64,000 nucleotides of DNA from CAWJJM01 sp963843275 (GTDB lineage Bacteria; Acidobacteriota; Thermoanaerobaculia; Multivoradales; JBCCEF01), in assembly GCA_963843275.1 (NCBI GenBank), contig CAWJJM010000012.1:434001-498000 (forward strand), read 5' to 3'. A program made the position numbers and the translations under genes. A model generated the notes under the pieces. It did not search any database. It saw only the letters and a program-made list of their open reading frames with translations, and was not told the DNA's origin. Shown piece by piece: positions 45,434 through 53,611 of the stretch. Each line of letters opens with the position of its first letter. The first letter of the stretch is position 1.

Positions 45434-46291
45434 GTGGGCGACCGGCGGCTGGCGCGGGCGGTGCGGTGGGCGATGGCGGCGGTGGTGGGGACGGTGGCGG
45501 CGACGGCGGGCGCGGCGACCGCCACCGGGACGTTCTCGAGCGCGGCGTGGGAGGTTCCCATCGTCGACGCCTACGCCTTCCACGCCGAGGCGTCGCTGGG
45601 GGGCGACGCGGTCCTGGTGGTGATCACCAACCAGGGGATCGGCCGCGACTTCTTCGACGCGACCTACGATCGCCGCTACCTGTTCGACCATCTCTTCGCC
45701 GACGACGAGACCCGCGTCGTCTACCTCGAGTTCGCCCCCGACGGCGCCTACCGCGGCTACAGCTACTACTTCGAGAGCGGCGACGGCTGCGGCTTCTGCG
45801 GCGGCGGCGCCCGCTCCACGGTGAAGCTCGCCGGCGGCCGCCTGGCGGGCCAGGTCGTCGTCGCCGCCGAGGAGGAGGGTGACGTCGCCTTCGACGTCAC
45901 CCTCGACGTGCCGATCGCCAGCGACGACCACGGGCCGGCGCAGGGGGCCGGCGGGGGAGCCCCCGGCGCCGCCTACCTCGCCTACCACGACGCGGTGACG
46001 CGGCGGGACGTCGCGGCCCTGCGCAAGATGGTCGCCGCCGGCCTGTTGGAGCGCTGGCAGCAGGCCGAGGCGGACGGCGAGGGCGACGCCTTCCTCGCCT
46101 TCCTCGCCGACGACCGACCGCAGACGGTGCGGGTGAGCGAGGCCTTCGTGGACGGCCCGCGGGCCATCGTCCTGGTCAGCGGAGCCAGCGAGGCCTTCGG
46201 GGCGATGCACGGCGAGGTCCACCTGGTCCGCGAAGGAGGCGCCTGGAAGTTCGACGACGAGTTCCTGCAGATGGGCGGCGGGGACGAGTGA
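45434..46291 (+). CDS. Exported protein of unknown function
   Basis: 285 residues from GTG 45434, with GGGAGGG upstream. A signal peptide covers residues 1-29. A first domain (about 30-165) contains EVPIVDAYAFHAEASLGGD, ITNQGIGRDFFDATYDR and a CGFCGGG motif. A second domain (about 175-285) resembles an NTF2-like fold (AYLAYHDAVTRRDVAALRKM, REGGAWKFDDEFLQM). I do not recognise a named family. It begins 24 bases after the response-regulator gene, although its own TAGACT box (45407-45412) overlaps that gene's stop. It may be regulated by the two-component system. Confidence 0.7.
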   Translation: MGDRRLARAVRWAMAAVVGTVAATAGAATATGTFSSAAWEVPIVDAYAFHAEASLGGDAVLVVITNQGIGRDFFDATYDRRYLFDHLFADDETRVVYLEFAPDGAYRGYSYYFESGDGCGFCGGGARSTVKLAGGRLAGQVVVAAEEEGDVAFDVTLDVPIASDDHGPAQGAGGGAPGAAYLAYHDAVTRRDVAALRKMVAAGLLERWQQAEADGEGDAFLAFLADDRPQTVRVSEAFVDGPRAIVLVSGASEAFGAMHGEVHLVREGGAWKFDDEFLQMGGGDE

Positions 46292-46378
46292 CGGGGCCCG
46301 TGCCGGGGGCGCAGCAGCCGTTCGACGGGGTGGTCCATCCGTCATAGACTCGGGCCGTCGGGCGGGACGCGAGACGAG

Positions 46379-46804
46379 ATGAGCGAGAGATCCGGAGCGG
46401 GGCACCTGTTCATCGCGCTCGGCGGCTTCTACGCCGCGGCCGCGGTGGGCGCCGGCGCCTTCGGGGCGCACGGGTTGTCGACCCGCCTCGATCCCCATGC
46501 CGTCGACCTCTGGCAGACGGCCGCGCGCTACCTGATGTTCGGCGGTCTGGGCCTGATCGCGGCGGGGACGCTCGAGCGGCTGTGGGCGGAGCGCCTGCTC
46601 TACGCCAGCGGCTGGAGCCTCGCCGCGGGCTCGCTGATCTTCAGCGGCACCCTGTTCGCCCTCGCCCTCGGTGCCGCGCCGGCGCTGGGAGCCGTCACCC
46701 CGGTGGGCGGCCTGCTGCTCATCGCCGGCTTCCTCGCCATCGCCTGGGCGGCGATCGACCGCCACCTCGAGGCCGGGGACGCCCCCGAGGCCGACGGCCG
46801 CTGA
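46379..46804 (+). CDS. DUF423 small membrane protein
   Basis: 141 residues with four hydrophobic helices. The conserved segments are FIALGGFYAAAAVGAGAFGA, HGLSTRLDPHAVDLWQTA and YLMFGGLGLIAAG, followed by TPVGGLLLIAGFLAIAWAA. These match the DUF423/YgdD family, a small inner-membrane protein of unknown role. A TAGACT box lies 28 bases upstream of the ATG. It is followed after 144 bases by the P5C dehydrogenase gene, which has its own start signals. Confidence 0.88.
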   Translation: MSERSGAGHLFIALGGFYAAAAVGAGAFGAHGLSTRLDPHAVDLWQTAARYLMFGGLGLIAAGTLERLWAERLLYASGWSLAAGSLIFSGTLFALALGAAPALGAVTPVGGLLLIAGFLAIAWAAIDRHLEAGDAPEADGR

Positions 46805-46948
46805 CCGGCCCGGCGGGCGTTGCCTCCCGGCGGTCGGCTTCGCTACGATCGGAAGGGTCCGCCGGCCGCCGTGCCGGCGCCCACCGCCGCCCTCGCCGGG
46901 CGACGCACCCGCACCTGCCGCATCGACCTTTCCGAGGAGACTCGTTCC

Positions 46949-48583
46949 ATGTCCAACGCCATCGCCCCGACGCCGATCCCCGTCAACGAGCCGGTGCGCG
47001 CCTACGGTCCCGGTTCGCCGGAGAAGGCGTCGCTGAAGAAGAAGCTCGACGAGATGATGTCCGAGCAGGTGGACGTCCCGCTGGTCATCGGCGGCCGGGA
47101 GATCCGTACCGGCGACACGGTCGACCTGGTCTGCCCGCACGACCACGGGCACGTCCTGGGCCGCTTCCACCAGGCCGGCGAGGCCGAGGTCGCGCTGGCG
47201 GTCGAGGCCGCCACCGACGCCTGGCGCGAGTGGTCGGAGATGCCGTGGGAGGCGCGTGCCGCCGTCCTGCTCAGGGCCGCCGACCTGCTCGCCGGCCCCT
47301 GGCGCGACACGCTCAACGCGGCGACCATGCTCAACCAGTCCAAGACCGTGTTCCAGGCGGAGATCGACGCGGCCTGCGAGCTGATCGACTTCTGGCGCTT
47401 CAACCCCTTCTTCATGCGGCAGCTCTACGCCGAGCAGCCGCAGTCGGCGCGCGGGGTGTGGAACCGGGTGGAGTACCGGGCGCTGGAGGGGTTCGTCTTC
47501 GCGGTGACGCCGTTCAACTTCACCTCGATCGGCGGCAACCTGCCGACGGCACCGGCGCTGATGGGCGACACCGTGCTGTGGAAGCCGGCCTCGACGGCGG
47601 TGCTGTCGTCCTACTACGTGCTGCGCGTGCTCGAGGCCGCGGGGCTGCCGCCGGGGGTGGTCAACTTCATCCCCGGCCGCGGCAGCCGGGTCGGCGACCC
47701 GGTGCTGGCGCGGCCGGAGCTGGCCGGCATCCACTTCACCGGCTCCACCGCCACCTTCCAGCGCATGTGGAAGACCATCGGCGACCGCATCGCCGACTAC
47801 CGCACCTACCCGCGGATCGTCGGCGAGACCGGCGGCAAGGACTTCGTCTTCGCCCACCCGTCGGCCGACCCGGAGGCGCTGGTCACGGCGCTGGTGCGGG
47901 GTGCCTTCGAGTACCAGGGCCAGAAGTGCTCGGCCGCGTCCCGCGCCTACGTGCCGCGCTCGCTGTGGGAGGCGTCGGTGCGCGACCGCCTGGCCGCCGA
48001 GGTGGAGTCGCTGAAGATGGGCTCGCCGCTGGACTTCCGCAACTTCATGGCGGCGGTGATCGACGCGAACGCCTTCGCCGACATCACGGGCTACATCGCC
48101 TACGCCGAGGGCTCGCCCGACGCCGAGATCCTGGTGGGCGGCGGTGCCGACGACCGCGAGGGCTGGTTCGTCGAGCCCACCGTGGTGGTCGCCCGCGACC
48201 CGAAGCTGAAGCTGATGCGGGAGGAGATCTTCGGCCCGGTCCTCACCGTCCACGTCTACGAGGACGCCGACCTCGACGAGGCGGTGGAGCTCTGCGACAC
48301 GACCAGCCCCTACGCGCTCACCGGCGCGGTCTTCGCCGACGACCGCGCGGCGATCGAGCGCCTGGCCCGGGCGCTGCGCCACACCGCCGGGAACTTCTAC
48401 GTCAACGACAAACCGACCGGGGCGGTGGTGGGCCAGCAGCCCTTCGGCGGCTCGCGGGCGTCGGGCACCAACGACAAGGCCGGCTCGCTCGCCAACCTGA
48501 TGCGCTGGTGCTCGGTGCGGGCGATCAAGGAGACCTTCGTGCCGCCGGTGGGGACGTCGTACCCCCACATGGGGGAGAAGTAG
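46949..48583 (+). CDS. pruA: L-glutamate gamma-semialdehyde (P5C) dehydrogenase
   Basis: 544 residues from ATG 46949, with GAGGAGA upstream, which begins just before the conserved NEPVRAYGPGSPEK. The aldehyde-dehydrogenase core has ALEGFVFAVTPFNFTSIGGN, VLWKPAS, HFTGSTATFQRMW, the catalytic Glu in GETGGKDF and Cys in YQGQKCSAASR. The C-terminus has GGSRASGTNDKAGS. Length and motifs are those of the stand-alone P5C dehydrogenase close to the mammalian ALDH4A1 type. It oxidises glutamate semialdehyde to glutamate in proline catabolism with NAD+. No proline dehydrogenase gene is in the window. Confidence 0.93.
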   Translation: MSNAIAPTPIPVNEPVRAYGPGSPEKASLKKKLDEMMSEQVDVPLVIGGREIRTGDTVDLVCPHDHGHVLGRFHQAGEAEVALAVEAATDAWREWSEMPWEARAAVLLRAADLLAGPWRDTLNAATMLNQSKTVFQAEIDAACELIDFWRFNPFFMRQLYAEQPQSARGVWNRVEYRALEGFVFAVTPFNFTSIGGNLPTAPALMGDTVLWKPASTAVLSSYYVLRVLEAAGLPPGVVNFIPGRGSRVGDPVLARPELAGIHFTGSTATFQRMWKTIGDRIADYRTYPRIVGETGGKDFVFAHPSADPEALVTALVRGAFEYQGQKCSAASRAYVPRSLWEASVRDRLAAEVESLKMGSPLDFRNFMAAVIDANAFADITGYIAYAEGSPDAEILVGGGADDREGWFVEPTVVVARDPKLKLMREEIFGPVLTVHVYEDADLDEAVELCDTTSPYALTGAVFADDRAAIERLARALRHTAGNFYVNDKPTGAVVGQQPFGGSRASGTNDKAGSLANLMRWCSVRAIKETFVPPVGTSYPHMGEK

Positions 48584-48593
48584 CGGCCCCGCG

Positions 48594-49771
48594 ATGACGG
48601 GCGCGACGGCGACCACGGTGCCGCCCCGGCCTCGGTGCCGCGCGGCGGCGGGGCGGCGTGCCGTGGCCGGCGGCCTGCTGGCCCTCGCCGCCGCCGCCTG
48701 CGGCAGCGGCGCCGTGCCGCGGGCGCCCGGGCCGCCGGAGGCGCCGGGGATGGCGGTCGAGCTCCGCGGCACGGTCGACCTGCCGCCCGGGGCGGCGCTC
48801 GCCGGCACGGCGGTGGGCGGCCTCTCGGCGCTCGCCTACCAGGCGTCGACCGGCGTCTGGTACGCGCTCTCCGACGACGCCGGCGAGCACGGGCCGCCGC
48901 GCCTCTACACCCTCCGCCTGGACCTGGCCGACGGGCGGCTGGGGCCGGGCGACGTCGAGCTGATCGGCGTCACCGAGCTGCGCGACGCGGCCGGGACGGC
49001 GCTCGACGCCGGGAGCGTCGATCCGGAAGGCCTGGCGCTGTCGCGCCGCGGCACGCTCTTCGTCTCCTCCGAAGGCGCCGCGGCGCGCGGCGTCGACCCC
49101 TGGATCCGCGAGCTCCGCCTCGACGGGACGACCCTGCGCACCCTGCCGCTGCCGCCCTTCCTGCTGCCCGCCGCCGGGCGGGGGGTGCGCGACAACCTGG
49201 CGCTGGAGAGCCTCGCCCTCTCTCCCGACGGGGAGGAACGTTGTTCTCCGCCACCGAGAACGCCCTGGTCCAGGACGGACCGGCCGCCGACCTCGAGACG
49301 CCGAGCCCGGCGCGCATCCTGCGCTTCGACACCGCCAGCGGCCGGCTCAGCGGCGCCTGGATCTACCGCACCGATCCGATCGGCGTGCCGCCGACGCCGC
49401 CCGGAGGCCTGAAGGTCGGCGGGCTGGTGGAGCTGCGGGCGCTCGGCAACGGGCGGCTGCTCGCGCTCGAGCGGCAGTTCGTCGCGGGCATCGGCAACCG
49501 GGTGCGCCTCTACCGCGTCGACCTGGCCGCCGGCGAGGACGTGGCCGGTCGCGCCCGCGCCGGCCGCGCCCGCCCGGTCGCCAAGCGTCTCGTGCTCGAT
49601 CTGGCGGCGCTCGGCGTCGAGATCGGCAACATCGAGGGGATGGACTTCGGTCCCCGCCTCGACGACGGGCGGCGCCTGCTGGTGCTGGTCTCGGACGACA
49701 ACTTCTCGCCCGGGCAGACGACCCGCTTCTACGCCCTGGCGCTCGATCGCGGCATCACCGGCGCCGGCTAG
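48594..49771 (+). CDS. Esterase-like activity of phytase (PF13449) lipoprotein, frameshifted
   Basis: The start is ATG 48594. A signal sequence ends in LALAAAACGSG, a weak lipobox. The first phase has VGGLSALAYQASTGVWYALSDD, LYTLRLDLADG and LALSRRGTLFVSSEG, and breaks near 49236-49245. The second phase continues with GGTLFSATENALVQDG, RILRFDTASGRLSGAW and NIEGMDFGPRLDDGRRLLV, then VSDDNFSPGQTTRFYALAL. One lost base, or two extra, in the gacggggagg stretch reconciles both into about 392 residues. PF13449 is a beta-propeller family named after a phytase-associated esterase activity; the actual substrate is unknown. It starts ten bases after pruA. Confidence 0.8.
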
Positions 49772-49790
49772 CCGCCCCGGGGCCGGGGTC

Positions 49791-49796
49791 TAGAAT
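49791..49796 (+). promoter_or_regulatory. TAGAAT -10 box, leaderless promoter of lipB
   Basis: TAGAAT ends seven bases before ATG 49804 and overlaps the upstream ATG at 49795. Transcription would start at the second ATG, which is the reason for choosing that start for lipB. Confidence 0.45.
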
Positions 49797-49803
49797 GGTC
49801 GCG

Positions 49804-50550
49804 ATGGCCGCCCCGTCCCGCCGTACCCTCCACGGGTTTCTGGGCCGCGTCGCCTACCCGGCGGCGACGGCGCTCCAGGACCGGCTGCGCGACGCCCTGA
49901 AGGCGGGCGCCGGCGACGAGCACCTGCTGCTGCTCGAGCACCCCCACGTCTACACCCTGGGGCGCAACGCCACCGCCGCCGACGTGCTGCTCGCTCCGCC
50001 GGCGCTGGCGGCGCGCGGGGTGAGCGTCGCCGAGTGCGACCGCGGCGGCCAGGTGACCTACCACGGCCCCGGGCAGCTCGTCGGCTACCCGATCGTGGAT
50101 CTGAACCCGGATCGGCGGGACATCCGCCGCTACATGCGCGACCTGATCGAGACCCTGGTGCGCACCCTCGCCGACTACGGGGTGGAGGCCGCGCCGCGGG
50201 CGGGTCGCGACCTCGTCGGGGTGTGGGTGGGGGAGGAGAAGATCGCTTCGCTCGGCGTCCACCTCAAGCGGTGGGTCACCACCCACGGCTTCGCCCTCAA
50301 CGTGACCACCGATCTCGCGATGTTCTCTGGCATCGTCCCCTGTGGGCTCGCCGACGTGCGGATGACGTCCATCGAGCGGCTGACCGGACGGCGGCCCCCC
50401 CTGGCCGAGGTGGCGGCGTGCGCGGCGCGGCACTTCGGCGCCGTCTTCGGCCGCGAGATGGTGGCGTGGGAGCGGCCCCCGTGGGCGGGGGAGGAGGAGG
50501 CCGCCGGAGGGGTCGCGCCGGCGGTCGTCGCGGGGCGGGGCGAGCGGTGA
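49804..50550 (+). CDS. lipB: Octanoyl-[ACP]:protein N-octanoyltransferase LipB
   Basis: 248 residues from the second ATG; the first (49795) would add three residues and lies inside the -10 box. LipB hallmarks are LLLLEHPHVYTLGRNA, CDRGGQVTYHGPGQLVGYP (80-91 region), the catalytic Lys in GEEKIASLGVHLKRW and the catalytic Cys (about 180) in GIVPCGLADV. The enzyme transfers octanoate from ACP to apo-lipoyl domains, and LipA then inserts sulfur. The lipA gene lies 7.6 kb downstream at the end of the same gene run. It shares a GTGA stop/start overlap with archease. Confidence 0.94.
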   Translation: MAAPSRRTLHGFLGRVAYPAATALQDRLRDALKAGAGDEHLLLLEHPHVYTLGRNATAADVLLAPPALAARGVSVAECDRGGQVTYHGPGQLVGYPIVDLNPDRRDIRRYMRDLIETLVRTLADYGVEAAPRAGRDLVGVWVGEEKIASLGVHLKRWVTTHGFALNVTTDLAMFSGIVPCGLADVRMTSIERLTGRRPPLAEVAACAARHFGAVFGREMVAWERPPWAGEEEAAGGVAPAVVAGRGER

Positions 50551-50972
50551 GCTACCGCCTGCTCGACCACACCGCGGACGTCGGGGTCGAGCTGTCGGCG
50601 GCCAGCCGCGACGACCTCTTCGCGGAGGCGCTGGCGGCCTTCACCGATCTGCTCACCGAGCGCGACGCCGTGGTCCCCCTCACCCGCCACGGTTTCGAGC
50701 TCACCGCCGCCGACGAGGCGATGCTGCTGGTCGACTGGCTCGGCGAGCTGCTCTACGCCTACGAGGTCCACGGGCGGCTGTTCCACGACGCCGAGGTCGC
50801 GGTGCGCGACGTCCCCGCCGGGCTCGAGCTGGTGGCGGTGGCCCGCGGCGAGAGCGTCGAGGCGGCCCGGCACCCGATCGAGACGCTGGTCAAGGGCGTC
50901 ACCTACCACGGCCTCGAGGTGGCGCACGCGGCCGACGGCACCTGGACGGCGACGGTCGTCTTCGACGTGTAG
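50547..50972 (+). CDS. Archease, RtcB ligase activator
   Basis: 141 residues from GTG 50547, overlapping the lipB stop. The archease family signature is complete: YRLLDHTADVGVEL at the N-terminus, DDLFAEALAAFTDLLTE, LVDWLGELLYAYEVHG, VKGVTYHGLEV and a C-terminal VVFDV. Archease promotes guanylylation and multiple turnover of RtcB. The rtcB gene begins 31 bases downstream, so the pair is a standard RNA-ligase unit. The coupling to lipB is less usual. Confidence 0.92.
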   Translation: MSYRLLDHTADVGVELSAASRDDLFAEALAAFTDLLTERDAVVPLTRHGFELTAADEAMLLVDWLGELLYAYEVHGRLFHDAEVAVRDVPAGLELVAVARGESVEAARHPIETLVKGVTYHGLEVAHAADGTWTATVVFDV

Positions 50973-51003
50973 GAGCCCGCCGCTCCGCCCGCCGCCCCGG
51001 ACC

Positions 51004-52444
51004 ATGACCGCGCTCGAACGCCTCGACGACCACCGCTGGCGGCTGCCGCGCCGCGGCGGCATGCGCGTCGACGGCGTCGTCTACGCCAGCGACGAGCTGA
51101 TGGCCGAGCTGCGCGACGACCCCTGCCTCGACCAGGTCGCCAACGTCGCCCACCTGCCCGGCATCCTCGGCGCCTCGATCGCCATGCCGGACATCCACTG
51201 GGGCTACGGCTTCCCGATCGGCGGAGTGGCGGCGATGGACCCCGACGAGGGGGTCGTCTCGCCGGGCGGGGTGGGCTACGACATCAACTGCGGCGTGCGG
51301 CTGCTCGCCGGGCCGTGGCGCCGGGAGGCGGTCGAGCCGCTCCTGCCGCGGCTGGTGGACCGGCTGTTCGCCCGCGTCCCCACCGGCGTCGGGGCGTGCC
51401 GGGACGACCTGCGCCTGGGCCGCCGCGAGCTGGCGGCGGTGCTGGAGCGCGGCGCGGCCTGGGCCGTCGAGCGGGGCTTCGGCGCGCGCCGCGACCTGGC
51501 GGCGATCGAGGAGGGCGGCGCGCTCGCCGGGGCGGACCCGGAGGCGGTCTCGGCGCGGGCCCTCGAGCGCGGCGCCCGGCAGCTCGGCACCCTGGGGTCG
51601 GGGAACCACTTCGCCGAGGTCCAGTTCGTCGCCGAGGTGTACGATCCGGCGGCGGCCGCGGCCTTCGGGCTGGTCCCCGGCGGGGTGACGGTGATGATCC
51701 ACTCCGGCTCGCGGGGGCTCGGCCACCAGGTCTGCAGCGAGCACCTGAAGGGCATGGTCGAGGCGGCGTCGCGCTACGGCATCGCGCTCCCCGACCGCCA
51801 GCTCTGCTGCGCCCCGCTGACCTCGCCGGAGGCGCGCCGGTACCTCGGGGCGATGGCGGCGGCGGCCAACTTCGCCTTCGCCAACCGCCAGGTGATGACC
51901 CACCAGGTGCGCGGGGCCTTCGCCGAGACCCTGGAGGTCGCGCCGGACGCGGAGCGGGCTCGAGGTGGTCTACGACGTGTGCCACAACATCGCCAAGTTC
52001 GAGACCTTCGGGGCCGGGACGGCGGCGGTCCGCGCGCTGGTGCACCGCAAGGGAGCGACCCGCGCCTACCCTCCGGGGCACCCCGCGGTGCCGGCGCCCT
52101 ACCGGGAGGTCGGCCAACCGGTGCTGATCCCCGGCGACATGGGGCGCTACTCCTACGTCCTCGCCGGGGCCCCGGCCGCCTTCCGCGACACCTTCGGGTC
52201 GGCCTGCCACGGGGCCGGCCGGCGCCTGTCGCGCACCCGCGCCCGGAAGGCGGCCCACGGCCGCGACCTGCTCGCCGAGATGGCGCGGCGCGGCGTGCGG
52301 GTGCGCGCCGCCGGGCGCGCCACCGTGGCCGAGGAGATGCCCGAGGCCTACAAGGACGTCGCCGCGGTGGTCGAGGTGGTCCATCGGGCCGGCATCGCCC
52401 GCAAGGTCGCGCGGCTGCAGCCGCTCGGCGTGGTGAAGGGCTGA
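51004..52444 (+). CDS. rtcB: RNA-splicing ligase RtcB, frameshifted
   Basis: The start is ATG 51004. The first phase holds GASIAMPDIHWGYGFPIGG, GVGYDINCGVRLL, LGSGNHFAEVQ and HSGSRGLGHQ, all ligands of the Mn/GMP site. It ends in EVAPDAER near 51958. One extra G in ggagcgggct (51951-51960) then shifts the frame. The second phase resumes with LEVVYDVCHNIAKFE, HRKGATRAYPPGHP (GMP-accepting His), PGDMGRYSYVL and SACHGAGRRLSRTRA, ending in PLGVVKG. The repaired protein has about 479 residues, as expected. RtcB joins 2',3'-cyclic phosphate and 5'-OH RNA ends. A single-base sequence error is the simplest reading. Confidence 0.9.
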
Positions 52445-52458
52445 GCCGGAGAGCCGCC

Positions 52459-53454
52459 GTGGCGCCCGAAGCCTCCTTTTCGATCGGCCTCAACGCGGTG
52501 CTGCTGGCCGTGACCCGCGGCGCGCCGCGGGTGCTCACGGTGGGCGGCGCGGGCGGCGAGCCGGCCCTGCCCTTCGCCCTGCTCGACCCGGAGAGCGAGC
52601 GCACCCTCGAGCTCGCCCTGCGGGTCAGCGTCCGCGAGCAGACCGGCCTCGAGCCCGGCTACGTCGAGCAGCTCTACACCTTCGGCGACCGCAACCGCGA
52701 TCCGCGGGTGCGCCGCGCCGGCGTGCGCCCGATCTCGATCGGCTACCTGGCGCTGATGCGCGAGGCGCCGCCGTCGGGGGGCGCCGGCTGGCGCGACGTC
52801 TACCGCGCCTTCCCCTGGGAGGACTGGCGGGACGGCCGCCCCGCGATGCTCGAGCGCGACGTCGTGCCGGCGCTCGCCGGGTGGGTCGCGTCGGCCCCCA
52901 CGCCGGGGCTGCGCCAGCGGCGTCGCGAGCGCGCCGACATCACCTTCGGCCTCGGCGGGGTCGCCTGGGACGGCGAGCGCGTGCTCGAGCGCTACGAGCT
53001 CCTCTACGAGGCCGGGCTGGTCGCCGAGGCCGAGCGCGACCGGCGGGCGCGCGAGCGCCAGCTCCGCCAGCGCGGCGACGAGGGCGGCGAGGAGACCGGC
53101 GAGCCGCTCGAGGCGCCGCGGACCCTGGGGGAGCCGATGACGCTCGACCATCGGCGCATCGTGGCGACCTCGTTGGGGCGGGTGCGCGGCAAGATCAAGT
53201 ACCGGCCGGTCGTCTTCGAGCTGCTGCCGGGGGAGTTCACCCTTCTCGACCTGCAACGGGTGGTCGAGGCGCTGGGCGGGGTCGAGCTCCACAAGGGCAA
53301 CTTCCGGCGCCTCGTGGAGCGCGGCGGCCTGGTCGAGGGGACCCGGCGCCTCACCGCGACCGGGGGACGTCCGGCCGAGCTGTTCCGCTTCCGGCGTGAG
53401 GTCCTGCGCGAGCGGCCGGCGCCCGGCGTCGGCCTGCCGCGGTCGTCGCCGTGA
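52459..53454 (+). CDS. nadQ: NadQ/NrtR-like Nudix-related transcriptional regulator of NAD synthesis
   Basis: 331 residues from GTG 52459, with GGAGAG upstream. The N-terminal 150 residues are a Nudix fold whose catalytic box is degenerate (ELALRVSVREQTGLEPG lacks the REUXEE glutamates), so it should sense rather than hydrolyse. The C-terminal winged helix has FELLPGEFTLLDLQRVVEAL, HKGNFRRLVE and GGRPAELFRFR, the NrtR/NadQ DNA-binding pattern. The length fits COG4111/NadQ, which controls nadABC in other bacteria. Here nadABC starts 157 bases downstream, with two copies of an operator-like element in between. Nudix regulators of this kind bind ADP-ribose or NAD-related ligands. Confidence 0.85.
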   Translation: MAPEASFSIGLNAVLLAVTRGAPRVLTVGGAGGEPALPFALLDPESERTLELALRVSVREQTGLEPGYVEQLYTFGDRNRDPRVRRAGVRPISIGYLALMREAPPSGGAGWRDVYRAFPWEDWRDGRPAMLERDVVPALAGWVASAPTPGLRQRRRERADITFGLGGVAWDGERVLERYELLYEAGLVAEAERDRRARERQLRQRGDEGGEETGEPLEAPRTLGEPMTLDHRRIVATSLGRVRGKIKYRPVVFELLPGEFTLLDLQRVVEALGGVELHKGNFRRLVERGGLVEGTRRLTATGGRPAELFRFRREVLRERPAPGVGLPRSSP

Positions 53455-53494
53455 GGCGCGCCGGGGGCCGGGAATGCGGCCGCCCCGGGCCCGG

Positions 53495-53524
53495 TTGACG
53501 CAGGTAAATGCTCAGGGCTAGCAT
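53495..53524 (+). promoter_or_regulatory. Sigma70-like promoter TTGACG-N18-TAGCAT upstream of nadA
   Basis: TTGACG at 53495-53500 and TAGCAT at 53519-53524 are separated by 18 bases. It is one of the few places in the window with a recognisable -35. The first operator-like element covers its spacer and -10 box. A strong terminator stands between this promoter and nadA. Confidence 0.55.
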
Positions 53525-53528
53525 AAAG
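53503..53528 (+). promoter_or_regulatory. Operator-like element, copy 1 (candidate NadQ site)
   Basis: The element reads GGTAAATGCTCAG then GGCTAGCATAAAG. It contains ATGCT and AGCAT as an inverted repeat with 7 bases between. It shares about 17 of 26 positions with copy 2 when that is read on the other strand. It overlaps the -10 region, so binding would block the promoter. Confidence 0.5.
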
Positions 53529-53541
53529 CCCGAGCGAGGAG

Positions 53542-53565
53542 AGGCCGGCGCGGGCCGGCCTTTTT
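53542..53565 (+). terminator. Intrinsic terminator between nadQ and nadA
   Basis: The arms AGGCCGGC (53542-53549) and GCCGGCCT (53554-53561) pair perfectly around a 4-base loop and run into TTTTT. It is the only textbook terminator I see in the window. It can end the lipB-nadQ transcript, but as it lies downstream of the TTGACG promoter it could also attenuate nadA. Confidence 0.75.
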
Positions 53566-53573
53566 CAGACCCT

Positions 53574-53598
53574 AGTTAGTCTCACTCTGAGTATTACC
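53574..53598 (-). promoter_or_regulatory. Operator-like element, copy 2 (candidate NadQ site, inverted)
   Basis: On the minus strand it reads GGTAATACTCAG then AGTGAGACTAACT, like copy 1 with one base missing. It directly abuts the GGAGG ribosome site of nadA. As RNA the two copies could pair through GGTAA and CTCAG blocks and enclose the terminator, if transcription came from upstream of copy 1. Confidence 0.5.
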
Positions 53599-53611
53599 GG
53601 AGGAGCGCCCG

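Noticed and set aside
42971..48808. A 1945-codon open phase on the minus strand
   Set aside because: It is antisense to the kinase, response regulator, DUF423 and pruA genes. Its translation is rich in Arg, Asp, Val and His and has no domain; it is a by-product of high GC.
51004..53454. A single 816-codon protein joining RtcB and the regulator
   Set aside because: The phase coincidence arises from the extra base in rtcB. The regulator has its own GTG and ribosome site, and the RtcB C-terminus is in the other phase.
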